A stretch of DNA of 64,000 bases from Flavobacterium undicola (GTDB lineage Bacteria; Bacteroidota; Bacteroidia; Flavobacteriales; Flavobacteriaceae): the NCBI RefSeq assembly GCF_009909155.2, contig NZ_JAAAPM020000002.1, positions 62,001 to 126,000 on the forward strand. The letters are read 5' to 3'. Made by a program: the position numbers and the translations under genes. The notes under the pieces were generated by a model. The model was not told the DNA's origin, did not search any database, and saw only the letters and a list, made by a program, of their open reading frames with translations. Below, one piece after another: positions 43,680 through 52,944 of this stretch (position 1 is its first letter; every line of letters starts with the position of its first letter).

Positions 43680-45962
43680 ATGAGTAAAGAAAAATTAAGA
43701 AGAGACGCCTTATTATACCATTCAGAACCACAACCTGGAAAAATCAAAATAGTACCTACAAAACCTTATGCCACACAACGTGATTTAGGATTGGCCTATT
43801 CTCCGGGAGTAGCTGAACCTTGTTTAGAAATTGCCAAAGATGTCAATAATGTCTATAAATATACTGCCAAAGGAAATCTGGTAGCGGTAATTTCAAACGG
43901 AACTGCGGTTTTAGGATTGGGAGATATTGGTCCGGAAGCTTCTAAACCGGTAATGGAAGGAAAGTCGTTATTGTTTAAAATTTTTGCTGATATTGACAGT
44001 ATTGACATTGAATTAGACACTAAAGATGTGGATAAATTCATTGAAACGGTAAAAATAATGGCGCCTACTTTTGGAGGAATCAATCTGGAAGACATTAAAG
44101 CGCCAGAAGCATTTGAAATCGAAAGAAGATTAAAAGAAGAATTGGATATTCCGGTGATGCATGATGATCAGCATGGAACGGCAATTATTTCGGCGGCAGC
44201 CTTATTGAATGCATTGGAAATTACCAATAAAAAAATAGAAGAAGTACGTATTGTAGTAAGTGGAGCGGGAGCTGCGGCTGTTTCTTGTACTAAATTATAT
44301 AAAGCTTTTGGTGCCCGTGCTGAAAACATTGTGATGTTAGACAGTAAAGGCGTAATTAGAAGTGACAGAGAAAATTTATCTGGTGAGAAATTAGAATTTG
44401 CTTCAGATAGAAAGATTGATACTCTGGAAGAAGCGATGGTCGATGCCGATGTTTTCATTGGATTATCTATTGCCGATGTTGTTAATGCTGAGATGTTACT
44501 CACAATGGCAAAAGATCCAATTGTTTTTGCAATGGCAAATCCAGATCCTGAAATTGGTTATGAATTAGCGGTGCAAACCAGAAAAGATATTATCATGGCA
44601 ACAGGACGTTCAGATCATCCTAATCAGGTGAATAACGTTTTGGGATTCCCCTATATTTTTAGAGGTGCACTGGATGTTAGAGCTACAAAAATTAACGAAG
44701 CTATGAAAATGGCTGCCGTTAAAGCTTTAGCCGAATTAGCAAAAGAATCTGTTCCTGAGCAGGTAAATATTGCCTATGGCGAAACGCGTCTGGCTTTTGG
44801 TAGAGATTACATTATCCCTAAACCTTTTGATCCAAGATTGATTTATTCAGTTCCTCCGGCTGTTGCTAAAGCGGCAATGGATTCAGGTGTAGCCCGAATT
44901 GCAATTGAAGATTGGGATAATTATAAAGAAGAATTGTTATTGCGTTCAGGTAATGATAATAAAGTAGTTCGTATGCTTCACAATAGAGCAAAAACAAATC
45001 CTAAGAAGATTGTATTTGCCGAAGCAGATCAACTAGATGTTCTAAAAGCTGCCCAAATTGTTTTTGAAGAAGGTATTGCTATACCGATTTTATCAGGTAA
45101 TAAAGAAACTATTTTAGAACTTAAAAAAGAGTTAGATTTTAATGCAGATGTGGTAATTATTGATTCTAAAGATGCTGAATCTAAGGAAAAAAGGACACAA
45201 TATGCTGAGAAATATTGGAACAACAGAAAAAGAAGCGGAGCCACCTTATACAGTTCTCAGTCAAAAATGAGAGAGCGTAATTATTTTGGAGCGATGATGG
45301 TTCTGGAAGGTGACGCTGACGGAATGATTTCGGGTTATACCAGAGCGTATCCAACGGTGGTGAAACCTATTTTTGAAGTGATTGGAAGAGCTGCTAATGT
45401 GAAAAAAGTGGCTACGGTTAATATTTTGACCACAGAAAGAGGCCCGATGTTTTTAGCTGATACTGCTATTAATATTGACCCAACAGCAGAAGAATTAGCA
45501 GATATTGCCCAAATGACGGCAAATGTTGCGACCACTTTTGGGTTTGATTCTGTTATTGCAATGCTTTCGTATTCTAATTTTGGTTCATCAACACATCCTA
45601 ATGCTGCTAAAGTTAGAAAAGCAGTTAGCATTTTGCATGAAAACAATCCGGAATTAGTAGTGGATGGAGACATTCAAACTGATTTTGCTTTAAATACCGA
45701 ATTATTGCAAAAGACTTTTCCTTTTTCAAAATTGGCAGGTAAAAAAGTAAATACACTTGTTTTTCCAAATTTAGAATCAGCTAATATCACTTATAAATTG
45801 TTGAAGGAATTGAATAAGTCTGAATCAATTGGGCCTATCATGATGGGACTGGCTGAGCCGGTTCATATTCTTCAACTGGGTGCAAGTGTGAATGAAATTG
45901 TAAACATGACTGCCGTAGCTGTAATTGATGCTCAGGAGCGTGAAAAAAAAAGAAAAGCTTAA
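43680..45962 (+). CDS. maeB: NADP-dependent malic enzyme with C-terminal phosphotransacetylase-like domain
   Basis: This enzyme decarboxylates malate to pyruvate with NADPH formation. The 760-residue protein is the fused MaeB type. The malic N-domain (1-160) contains RDLGLAYSPGVAEPCLEIAK and GLGDIGPEASKPVMEGKSLL; the NAD(P)-binding domain (about 165-400) has VVSGAGAAAVSCTKLYKAFG and AMANPDPEI; the C-terminal phosphotransacetylase-like domain (about 430-760) has KIVFAEADQLDVLKAAQIV and FGSSTHPNAAKVRKAV. In known members that last domain is regulatory (acetyl-CoA sensing) rather than catalytic. It is a single gene between the tRNA cluster and a gene-poor gap. Confidence 0.95.
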   Translation: MSKEKLRRDALLYHSEPQPGKIKIVPTKPYATQRDLGLAYSPGVAEPCLEIAKDVNNVYKYTAKGNLVAVISNGTAVLGLGDIGPEASKPVMEGKSLLFKIFADIDSIDIELDTKDVDKFIETVKIMAPTFGGINLEDIKAPEAFEIERRLKEELDIPVMHDDQHGTAIISAAALLNALEITNKKIEEVRIVVSGAGAAAVSCTKLYKAFGARAENIVMLDSKGVIRSDRENLSGEKLEFASDRKIDTLEEAMVDADVFIGLSIADVVNAEMLLTMAKDPIVFAMANPDPEIGYELAVQTRKDIIMATGRSDHPNQVNNVLGFPYIFRGALDVRATKINEAMKMAAVKALAELAKESVPEQVNIAYGETRLAFGRDYIIPKPFDPRLIYSVPPAVAKAAMDSGVARIAIEDWDNYKEELLLRSGNDNKVVRMLHNRAKTNPKKIVFAEADQLDVLKAAQIVFEEGIAIPILSGNKETILELKKELDFNADVVIIDSKDAESKEKRTQYAEKYWNNRKRSGATLYSSQSKMRERNYFGAMMVLEGDADGMISGYTRAYPTVVKPIFEVIGRAANVKKVATVNILTTERGPMFLADTAINIDPTAEELADIAQMTANVATTFGFDSVIAMLSYSNFGSSTHPNAAKVRKAVSILHENNPELVVDGDIQTDFALNTELLQKTFPFSKLAGKKVNTLVFPNLESANITYKLLKELNKSESIGPIMMGLAEPVHILQLGASVNEIVNMTAVAVIDAQEREKKRKA

Positions 45963-45967
45963 TATAG

Positions 45968-46051
45968 ACTTTTGCCAGAGGCAATGGTGTAAAATCTAAA
46001 ACAGCTGCCGATTTTGATACCTTTGTTTATACTAGTAATAATTCAAAATAA
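45968..46051 (+). pseudogene. Possible 3' gene remnant after maeB
   Basis: A 27-codon open stretch without a start reads TFARGNGVKSKTAADFDTFV and ends with TAA. Its composition is protein-like, but it is short and could be chance. The whole 45963-46364 gap otherwise holds only the hairpin at 46109 and no recognised gene. Confidence 0.2.
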
Positions 46052-46108
46052 TCGTTGAAGAATAATCGCTTTAGTTCTTAAAACGGAATTGTCATAAATT
46101 TCAAAAAG

Positions 46109-46147
46109 GCGAGCCCAATTTTGTAAAGAAATTGGGTTCGCTTTTTA
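46109..46147 (+). terminator. Strong terminator hairpin after maeB
   Basis: GCGAGCCCAATTT (46109-46121) and AAATTGGGTTCGC (46129-46141) form a 13-bp stem (one G-T pair) with a 7-nt loop, then TTTTT. It lies about 150 bp after the maeB stop. Confidence 0.85.
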
Positions 46148-46364
46148 TTTGTAGCTTAATTTTTAGACTGATTTTATAATACCGATTATGTATTCAATAT
46201 ATCCCTCCAAAAAAAGAGGACTATTTTCATACTATATCGGCATTATACCAGAACGTCATGGATTAAAAAATAAATACAATTGGTATAATTTGTAATTTTG
46301 CCGACGAAAATTTGATGGATTTTAGTTTAAAGTCCTTTAGCATACAATAAATCAACCCATACCG

Positions 46365-46952
46365 ATGATAGCAATAAATCAAATCCATAAATATTCACTA
46401 GATAATGTCCTTTTTGTATTTGCATTAGAAATGGAAGCAGGCGAAGTTTTTCATGCTCAAAACAAGTTGTTCACCGGAATAGGGAAGGTGAATGCTACTT
46501 ATGAATTGACTAAGGCTATTCATCAAAAAAAGCCTGATTTAATTGTAAATTTAGGTTCTGCCGGAAGCAGTCAATTCAGTAAAGGAGATGTTGTTTGTTG
46601 TACGCAGTTTGTACAACGCGATATGGATGTAAGAGGTTTGGGCTTCGAACTTTATCAAACACCTTTTTCGGACGTGCCATCGTTATTGCAATATGGTTTG
46701 CCAATGGAAAGTCTTCCTGAAGGAATTTGTGGTACGGGAGATAGTTTTGAAATGGGACATACCGAAACTAAATACGATGTTGTTGATATGGAAGCTTATG
46801 CTCTGGCAACTATTGCTATGAAAGAAAAGATTCCGTTTTTATGTCTTAAATACATTTCAGATGGTGCCGATGATAACGCAGCCGATGACTGGACAGTTTT
46901 AGTTCACAAAGCCTCTGTTGCTTTTGGTGAAATTCTTCAAATTAAGAACTAG
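46365..46952 (+). CDS. MTA/SAH-nucleosidase-like protein
   Basis: This 195-residue protein is a short member of the purine nucleoside phosphorylase/nucleosidase superfamily, whose MTA/SAH nucleosidases hydrolyse methylthioadenosine and S-adenosylhomocysteine. Motifs: LFVFALEMEAGEVF at the start, LIVNLGSAGSSQFSKGDVVC, YDVVDMEAYALATIA with the base-binding M-E, and CLKYISDGADD with the catalytic Asp. E. coli MtnN has 232 residues, so this is about 35 shorter, mainly between these motifs. It is followed after 15 bp by an uncharacterised small gene. Confidence 0.85.
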   Translation: MIAINQIHKYSLDNVLFVFALEMEAGEVFHAQNKLFTGIGKVNATYELTKAIHQKKPDLIVNLGSAGSSQFSKGDVVCCTQFVQRDMDVRGLGFELYQTPFSDVPSLLQYGLPMESLPEGICGTGDSFEMGHTETKYDVVDMEAYALATIAMKEKIPFLCLKYISDGADDNAADDWTVLVHKASVAFGEILQIKN

Positions 46953-46967
46953 TTTATTTAATAAGTA

Positions 46968-47312
46968 ATGAAGGTGGAAGTTTTAAAAACAATAGAAAAA
47001 ATAATTGAAACTCCATTTGTCGAAGATGAATTTGAGGTTGGTTCCGTTTGTTTTGCCAATGACGAAGATCTAAGAGCCGATTTTAAGCTCCAGTTCAGCA
47101 CTTATGATGTGGTCAATTATGTCTATGGTATTTATCAATTGCTTTGGGAAGAAAATGAAAAAATAGAAATTTCGCTTTTGAAAATTCCTTATCCCATTAG
47201 CGCTTCTTCTTTCTGGCAATATAGTAGCATTGGAAAGAAATTCCGTCAAGAACATCCTATTCAAGAAATGGAATTTATTGTTGTTTCCGAATTAAATTGG
47301 GAAAGCGTTTAA
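46968..47312 (+). CDS. Protein of unknown function
   Basis: This 114-residue acidic protein has no signal or membrane segment and was not recognised. It has mixed alpha/beta character (TPFVEDEFEVGSVCFANDED, FSTYDVVNYVYGIYQLLWEE). It starts 15 bp after the nucleosidase gene, so it is co-transcribed with it. It ends 100 bp before hmp, whose own promoter lies between. Confidence 0.65.
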   Translation: MKVEVLKTIEKIIETPFVEDEFEVGSVCFANDEDLRADFKLQFSTYDVVNYVYGIYQLLWEENEKIEISLLKIPYPISASSFWQYSSIGKKFRQEHPIQEMEFIVVSELNWESV

Positions 47313-47343
47313 AATGCTTAAATAACTATTGTTTTTTATGGCT

Positions 47344-47361
47344 TTATGATTCAAATCATAA
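47344..47361 (+). promoter_or_regulatory. FNR/DNR-like activator site before hmp
   Basis: TTATGATT-CA-AATCATAA is a perfect 18-bp palindrome containing TGAT-N4-ATCA, the core of CRP/FNR-family sites. Its centre (47352.5) is about 44 bp before the start expected from the -7 box at 47383, the usual activator distance. No regulator gene of this family is in the window. Confidence 0.6.
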
Positions 47362-47382
47362 AATAGAATTAGCACTCAAACT

Positions 47383-47390
47383 TAGCTTTG
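47383..47390 (+). promoter_or_regulatory. -7 element of hmp
   Basis: TAGCTTTG fits TAnnTTTG, 22 bp before the hmp ATG. The -33 position lacks a clear TTTG, consistent with dependence on an activator at 47344. Confidence 0.6.
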
Positions 47391-47412
47391 TGGTAAATTA
47401 AAAAACAATATT

Positions 47413-48612
47413 ATGAATAATAATCAGAAAGCATTAATCAAAGCTACAATCCCCATTTTACAATCATCAGGCGAAGTCTTAACTGACTATTTTTATAAAA
47501 GAATGTTTGAATACAATCCCGAGTTAAAATCTGTTTTTAATATGGGAAATCAGGCTAATGGCAAACAAAAGCATGCCCTTGCAGGAGCTATTTTGGCTTA
47601 TGCAGAGCACATTGATAATCCTTCGGTATTGATTAATGTTCTGAAAGGAATTGGAAACAAACACGTAAGTTTAAATATTCAAGCCGAAGATTATGCCATT
47701 GTAGGAGGGCATTTAATAGCTTCGATACAAGAAGTTTTAGGAGATGTAGCCACACCGGAATTAGTAGATGCCTGGACTGTTGCGTATAATGAATTGGCAG
47801 AAATAATGATCGGTATTGAAGCCGAATTCTATCTTAAAAATACAGAAAAAACAGGAGCCTGGAACGGTTGGAGAAATTTTACCATCAAAGAAATCGTTAG
47901 CGAATCAGATGAAATCAAATCATTTTATTTGTATCCAACGGATGGAAAAGAAATTGCAACTTATATTGCAGGGCAATATTTAAGTGTGCAGGTTTTTGTT
48001 GAACAATTGGGATTGTTACAACCAAGGCAGTACAGTCTTTCTAGTGCATTTCATCCAAATTATTATAGGATATCTGTCAAAAAAGAAACTGCTTTGGAAA
48101 CTCAGCCAGAAGGTATGGTTTCGAATACTTTACACCAAATGAAAGAAGACGACACAGTAAATGTATCGGCTCCTGCGGGGAATTTTTCATTACAAAGTAT
48201 TGATGCACCCATAGTTTTAATAAGTGGTGGAGTGGGAGTGACTCCATTGTTGAGTATGTTAGAAACCAATCAAAAAGCAAATAAAAATAAAACGGTTTGG
48301 ATTCATGGTTGCCGCAACTCATCAGTTCATGCTTTCAAAGAAGTAATTGATACGATGGAAGAAGAATCAGACTGGTTAGAAACCTTTTTGTTTAATGAAG
48401 ACATAGAACAAAATGTGGAATCAGGTGTTATCGAAGGAAGAGTCGATTTGAAAAAATGCAAAGAAGCTATTTTATTAGAAAATGCCCGCTATTATTTATG
48501 CGGTCCAGCGCCTTTTATCAAAGCTCACTACGAATCATTAGTTGGTTTTAATGTTGATAAATCAAATATTTTCTATGAAGAATTTGGTCCTCAGTCTGTT
48601 TCTTTAAATTAA
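47413..48612 (+). CDS. hmp: Flavohemoglobin (nitric oxide dioxygenase)
   Basis: Hmp oxidises nitric oxide to nitrate with O2 and NAD(P)H. The 399-residue protein has a globin domain (1-140; TDYFYKRMFEYNPELKSVFN, the proximal histidine in GNKHVSLNIQ), a FAD-binding domain (about 150-260; AGQYLSVQVF and PRQYSLSSAF), and an NAD-binding domain (about 265-399; LISGGVGVTPLLSMLE and YLCGPAPFIKAHYESL). Its length equals E. coli Hmp. A TGAT-N4-ATCA palindrome at the activator position suggests control by an FNR/DNR-type regulator responding to NO or low oxygen. It ends in a hairpin at 48644. Confidence 0.96.
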   Translation: MNNNQKALIKATIPILQSSGEVLTDYFYKRMFEYNPELKSVFNMGNQANGKQKHALAGAILAYAEHIDNPSVLINVLKGIGNKHVSLNIQAEDYAIVGGHLIASIQEVLGDVATPELVDAWTVAYNELAEIMIGIEAEFYLKNTEKTGAWNGWRNFTIKEIVSESDEIKSFYLYPTDGKEIATYIAGQYLSVQVFVEQLGLLQPRQYSLSSAFHPNYYRISVKKETALETQPEGMVSNTLHQMKEDDTVNVSAPAGNFSLQSIDAPIVLISGGVGVTPLLSMLETNQKANKNKTVWIHGCRNSSVHAFKEVIDTMEEESDWLETFLFNEDIEQNVESGVIEGRVDLKKCKEAILLENARYYLCGPAPFIKAHYESLVGFNVDKSNIFYEEFGPQSVSLN

Positions 48613-48643
48613 AGTTTAGGTGGTAGTTTTAAATGAGTAAAAA

Positions 48644-48680
48644 TTAACCCTTTCAAAGTTTTGAATTCTGAAAGGGTTAA
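48644..48680 (+). terminator. Hairpin after hmp
   Basis: TTAACCCTTTCA (48644-48655) pairs with TGAAAGGGTTAA (48669-48680), a perfect 12-bp stem with a 13-nt loop. The T tract after it (AATGCTTTTG) is weak. Confidence 0.7.
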
Positions 48681-48817
48681 AATGCTTTTGTGTTTGATAT
48701 TGCGTAAAGTAGGGCAAGTGAAGAAATCTTGGCTATAAGGATTGAATTTATATTGTTTATTTAGCGTGTGTAACGAAGTCTGGAAACTTAGTAGAGAATT
48801 GGTATAAAAAAAAGCGA

Positions 48818-49090
48818 CTAAAATAAGTCGCTGTGGGTTCCTGTATTGATAAATAAAAGAGTAAGTTCATTATCGTTTTGTAACCAAACTAAAAGCCAGT
48901 CGCCTTTAATATGGCATTCCCAGCAATTATCATAATTACCCGATAATTTATGTGGTTTGTATTTTTGAGGTAGAGTTCCTTTTTTTTCTAAAATAGAAAT
49001 TACAGCTTCTAGTTTAGACATGTCGTAACCTCTTTTTTTGCAAAGTTTATAATCTTTTTTAAATTTATTTGAAAATGAAATTTTATACAT
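48818..49090 (-). CDS. YafQ-type (RelE superfamily) mRNA interferase toxin
   Basis: This 90-residue toxin of a type II system has the YafQ pattern: KISFSNKFKKDYKLCKKRGY at the start, LPQKYKPHKLSGNYDNCWEC with the conserved HKL and the WECHIKGDWLLVW strand, and a C-terminal LLFINTGTHSDLF that carries the key His and F. YafQ-like toxins cleave mRNA in the ribosome. It abuts the antitoxin gene: its ATG is directly followed, on the plus strand, by the antitoxin stop. The residues usually needed for catalysis are present, so it is probably active. Confidence 0.88.
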   Translation of the reverse strand: MYKISFSNKFKKDYKLCKKRGYDMSKLEAVISILEKKGTLPQKYKPHKLSGNYDNCWECHIKGDWLLVWLQNDNELTLLFINTGTHSDLF

Positions 49091-49297
49091 TTAAGAATTT
49101 AGTTTTTCAAATAAATCTTCAACGTTTTTTACTTTAATTACTCCAATTCCGTTTTTTGCATCTTGTATTGCTTTCTCGGTTTTAGCGTTGTAACGTGGTT
49201 TTTCGGCATTTTTAAAAACGCCCAACGAGAGTATATATGCAATAGTTTTTTTTGCGATAACGTTACGAGCATCATAAGATAATGTTATTGTGGCCAT
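49091..49297 (-). CDS. Antitoxin of the YafQ-type pair
   Basis: This 68-residue protein has a short beta-strand start (ATITLSYDARNVIAKKTIAY), as in RelB/DinJ-like ribbon-helix-helix antitoxins, followed by a helix and a toxin-binding tail (KNGIGVIKVKNVEDLFEKLN). It is first in the operon, as antitoxins usually are, and its stop codon abuts the toxin ATG. The -7 box TATCTTTG at 49318-49325 (minus strand) precedes it. Confidence 0.82.
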   Translation of the reverse strand: MATITLSYDARNVIAKKTIAYILSLGVFKNAEKPRYNAKTEKAIQDAKNGIGVIKVKNVEDLFEKLNS

Positions 49298-49317
49298 AAG
49301 ATAAATTTTTAATACTA

Positions 49318-49325
49318 CAAAGATA
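49318..49325 (-). promoter_or_regulatory. -7 element of the toxin-antitoxin operon
   Basis: TATCTTTG on the minus strand matches TAnnTTTG, 20 bp before the antitoxin ATG. Confidence 0.5.
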
Positions 49326-49491
49326 TAAAATATTCCAAATTAAAAATCTTAACAAAAGCAAAATTAGTATAAGCTTCGGCTGTTGTTGTGGCTTTGTTGT
49401 AAAAACAGTTTGTGGTTCATAACTCCTGATGATTTCTCTTTATTTCCAATTTGTAAATCCCTAATTTGCGCCCTCAAATTAGCAAGAAAAA

Positions 49492-51795
49492 ATGAAGGTC
49501 TGTATTGCCGAAAAACCAAGTGTAGCACGTGAAATTGCATCCGTTTTAGGAGCGAATACCAAACACGATGGGTATTATGAAGGTAATGGCTATGCTGTAA
49601 CTTACACTTTTGGTCACTTATGTACCTTAAAAGAACCCAACGATTACAGACCGTATTGGAAAAGTTGGGATTTGAATAATCTTCCGATGCTTCCCGAAAA
49701 ATTTGAAACTAAAGTAGTGGAGAATGCAGGGATTCAGAAGCAATTTAGAATTATAAAAAGTTTATTTGATAAAGCCGAATTGGTTATAAACTGCGGGGAT
49801 GCCGGGCAGGAAGGAGAGCTGATTCAGCGTTGGGTTATGAATGAAGCCAATTATAAAGGAGAGGTAAAACGCCTGTGGATATCTTCGTTAACTACCGAAG
49901 CCATAAGAGAAGGTTTTGAAAACTTAAAACCATCCGCCAACTACGATAATTTATATTATGCCGGTTTTTCCAGAGCCATTGGCGACTGGTTATTGGGTAT
50001 GAATGCCACCCGTTTGTACACTGTAAAACATGGCGGTTACAAACAAGTATTGTCTATTGGACGTGTTCAAACGCCAACATTGGCAATGGTTGTGGATCGT
50101 TTTAAAGAAATCGAGAATTTCAAGCCGCAACCATATTGGGAGTTGCAAACCTTATATAGAGAAACCCTTTTTAGTTATGAAGAAGGACGTTTTCTAAAAA
50201 AGGAAGACGGAGCAATTTTAGCCGATAAAGTCAAGGAAAGTGATTTCGAAATTGTTTCTGTCGAAAAAAAGAATGGAAATGAATTTGCTCCTAAGCTATT
50301 TGATTTAACAGGTTTGCAGGTGTATTGTAATACCAAGTTTGGGTTTTCGGCTGATGAAACACTTAAAATAGTTCAAACTTTATACGAACAAAAAGTAGTT
50401 ACCTATCCTAGAGTAGATACTACTTTTTTACCAAGTGATATTTACCCTAAAGTACCGGATATTCTTCAAAAACTGACTAATTATGCTTCATTGACAGAAG
50501 TGCTTTTAGGAAAGAAAATAAAAAAATCGCCTAAGGTTTTCAATGATAAAAAAGTCACCGATCACCATGCAATAATCCCTACGGGTGTACAATCTAATTT
50601 ACAGTACAATCAGCAACAGGTGTATGATATCATTGTAAAGCGTTTTATTGCTGTTTTTTATGATGATTGCGTGGTTGCCAATACCACAGTAATTGGTAAA
50701 GCAGCCGATGTAATGTTCAAAACTACGGGAAAAGAAATCTTGAAAAAAGGATTCCGAGTTGTTTTTGAAGACCCAAATGCCAAAGAAAAAGAAGCGGATA
50801 TATTACCCAGTTTTGTTGTGGGGGAAAAAGGTCCACACGAACCTTCATTTTTAGAAAAAGAAACCAAAGCGCCTAATCAGTTTACCGAGGCTTCTTTATT
50901 AAGAGCAATGGAAACAGCAGGTAAGCAGGTGGATGATGAGGATTTACGGGAATTGATGAAAGAAAACGGTATTGGACGACCATCTACAAGGGCTAATATT
51001 ATTGAAACGCTTTTTAAACGCCAATACATTGTTCGAAATAAAAAACAAGTTTTGCCTACGCCAACAGGAATTCAGCTTATTGATATCATTCAGAATGAAT
51101 TGATAAAGTCGGCTGAGTTGACGGGTTCCTGGGAAAAGCAGTTAAAGGATATTGAAAAAGGAACTTTTACTGCTGCTGCGTTTATTAATAACATGAAACG
51201 CATGGTAGATGCTTTGGTATATGAAGTACGGAGTGAAACTACCCGTGCCAATATTTCGCATGCCGGAAGTATTCAAAAAGAAGTGGCTGCTGTTGAGAAA
51301 AAGAAAGCGGCGGGAATGGAAGCTGAATCCTGTCCGAAATGTAAAAAAGCCACATTAATAAAAGGGAAATCAGCCTATGGTTGTGCTGATTATAAAGCCG
51401 GTTGCGATTTTCTATTGCCTTTTACTTTTGGAACCAAAAAAATATCGGAGAACCAATACTTGCGATTGCTCCAAAAAGGCTCTACAGTCAATTTAAAAGA
51501 CTTTAAAATTGATGATGATATAGTGGAAGGTTTGCTTCGTTTTGATGAGAATTTCAAACTTAAATTAGAGCCTAAGAAAACAGCACCGAAGACAATATCT
51601 GCACCAACATCAGATGAATTAGCTTGCCCAAAATGTCAAAAAGGAACCATTATAAAAGGCAAAACCGCCTATGGTTGTAGTGATTATAAATCAGGTTGTG
51701 ACTTTAAAGTTACTTTTGAAGTAGTTAGAGAAAAATTAAAAGATCAAAAACCAACTAAAGAACTGGTTTATGCTATTTTGAAGGAAGGAGTCTAA
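49492..51795 (+). CDS. topB: DNA topoisomerase III
   Basis: This type IA topoisomerase relaxes and decatenates single-stranded DNA regions. The 767-residue protein begins with the Toprim domain (VCIAEKPSVAREIASVLGAN, NCGDAGQEGELIQRW with D-x-G-x-E), has the active-site Tyr305 in EQKVVTYPRVDT and the GIGRPSTRANII motif near 495. Two C-terminal zinc-ribbon-like repeats follow: CPKCKKATLIKGKSAYGC and CPKCQKGTIIKGKTAYGC, each with a fourth Cys seven residues on. Such tails are common in Bacteroidota TopB copies; some are on mobile elements, but none is visible here. Confidence 0.95.
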   Translation: MKVCIAEKPSVAREIASVLGANTKHDGYYEGNGYAVTYTFGHLCTLKEPNDYRPYWKSWDLNNLPMLPEKFETKVVENAGIQKQFRIIKSLFDKAELVINCGDAGQEGELIQRWVMNEANYKGEVKRLWISSLTTEAIREGFENLKPSANYDNLYYAGFSRAIGDWLLGMNATRLYTVKHGGYKQVLSIGRVQTPTLAMVVDRFKEIENFKPQPYWELQTLYRETLFSYEEGRFLKKEDGAILADKVKESDFEIVSVEKKNGNEFAPKLFDLTGLQVYCNTKFGFSADETLKIVQTLYEQKVVTYPRVDTTFLPSDIYPKVPDILQKLTNYASLTEVLLGKKIKKSPKVFNDKKVTDHHAIIPTGVQSNLQYNQQQVYDIIVKRFIAVFYDDCVVANTTVIGKAADVMFKTTGKEILKKGFRVVFEDPNAKEKEADILPSFVVGEKGPHEPSFLEKETKAPNQFTEASLLRAMETAGKQVDDEDLRELMKENGIGRPSTRANIIETLFKRQYIVRNKKQVLPTPTGIQLIDIIQNELIKSAELTGSWEKQLKDIEKGTFTAAAFINNMKRMVDALVYEVRSETTRANISHAGSIQKEVAAVEKKKAAGMEAESCPKCKKATLIKGKSAYGCADYKAGCDFLLPFTFGTKKISENQYLRLLQKGSTVNLKDFKIDDDIVEGLLRFDENFKLKLEPKKTAPKTISAPTSDELACPKCQKGTIIKGKTAYGCSDYKSGCDFKVTFEVVREKLKDQKPTKELVYAILKEGV

Positions 51796-51989
51796 GAAGC
51801 ATTTTTCTTAAGCTTTGAACCAAATAGTTACACTTTTGTATGAATCTATTTCAGGACAAGACAATTCATTAAAACAATGCATTGTATAAAAATTGCTGTA
51901 GGGTGGTGAGAATCATTGATGTACTTTTTCCAACCTGACCCTTATTCCTAACCTTATAGTAATTTTTCACATTTAGAATGTTAAATCAC

Positions 51990-52886
51990 CTAATTCAAAC
52001 TTTGCTCTCTGAATATATTCGGTGTGATTCCAACCTCTTTTTTAAACAAACGGGAAAAATAAGTAGGATTTTCAAATCCTAGAGAAACAGAAATTTCAGT
52101 AATATTCATTTTTCCCTCTTTCAATAAATTTTTTGCTTCTGAAATCAAGTAGAGATGAATAAGTTCCAAGGCAGTTTTGCCTGTTTCCTGTTTTAGCATA
52201 TCACTCAAATAACGTGAAGAAATATTCAGTTTTTCCGCTAAATAACTAACAGTAGGGAGTCCCAAATCATTATTTTTTCTATTTTCAAAATACTCTGAAA
52301 GCAAATCATTAAACTTTGTAAATGTTGCCCCGGATAATTCCTCGCGATTGATAAACTGTCGTTTGTAAAAGCGCTGTGCATATTTAAGCATCGTATCAAG
52401 ATGACTAAGAATAATGGTCTTGCTGTAATCATCAACGTTATTGTGGTATTCTTTTTCCATCGCATACACCAGATTCCAAACCGTCTCTTCTTCACTGGGC
52501 GAAAGGTGTAACGCTTCATTTACTTCGTATTCAAAATAAGCATATTTCTTGATTTCATTATGCAAAGTTGTTCCTGATAAAAAATCCTCGTGAATAAGAA
52601 TTATAAAACAATCTTCCTCTAAACGAATGTTTTTGCATCCGGTAATCTGTCTCGGTTTAATGAATGACATTTTTCCCTGATTATGATCGTATTTTGTTTT
52701 TCCGTATTGTATGCTTCCAGATTCGATCTTTTTGAAAATAATGATATAAAAGTCAGCCGTAAATTCAGATTCCTTGCCAACACTGCAGCATTCCATATCG
52801 CCCCGAGCAATATAAAACAACGGATGCTCAGGAGCTTTAAGTCCGATAGCTTGGTTGTAACTACTTATTTTATCGAAATGATTCAT
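51990..52886 (-). CDS. AraC-family transcriptional regulator
   Basis: This 298-residue protein has an N-terminal cupin-like sensor part (1-180, FYIIIFKKIESGSIQYGKTK) and a C-terminal AraC double helix-turn-helix (about 195-298): LPTVSYLAEKLNISSRYLSD for the first, ITEISVSLGFENPTYFSRLF for the second, ending FKKEVGITPNIFREQS. The ligand is unknown. It follows the SDR gene on the same strand, with a terminator between them; in many Bacteroidota an AraC regulator controls an adjacent SDR gene. Confidence 0.93.
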   Translation of the reverse strand: MNHFDKISSYNQAIGLKAPEHPLFYIARGDMECCSVGKESEFTADFYIIIFKKIESGSIQYGKTKYDHNQGKMSFIKPRQITGCKNIRLEEDCFIILIHEDFLSGTTLHNEIKKYAYFEYEVNEALHLSPSEEETVWNLVYAMEKEYHNNVDDYSKTIILSHLDTMLKYAQRFYKRQFINREELSGATFTKFNDLLSEYFENRKNNDLGLPTVSYLAEKLNISSRYLSDMLKQETGKTALELIHLYLISEAKNLLKEGKMNITEISVSLGFENPTYFSRLFKKEVGITPNIFREQSLN

Positions 52887-52907
52887 TTGTTTAATTTTAA
52901 AAGAAAA

Positions 52908-52933
52908 GCAGAACCCGACGAATCGGATTCTGC
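52908..52933 (-). terminator. Terminator of the SDR gene
   Basis: GCAGAA-C-CCGA (52908-52918) pairs with TCGG-A-TTCTGC (52923-52933), with one mismatch. On the minus strand it is followed by TTTTCTTTT, 11 bp after the SDR stop. Confidence 0.7.
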
Positions 52934-52944
52934 AAATTTAAACT

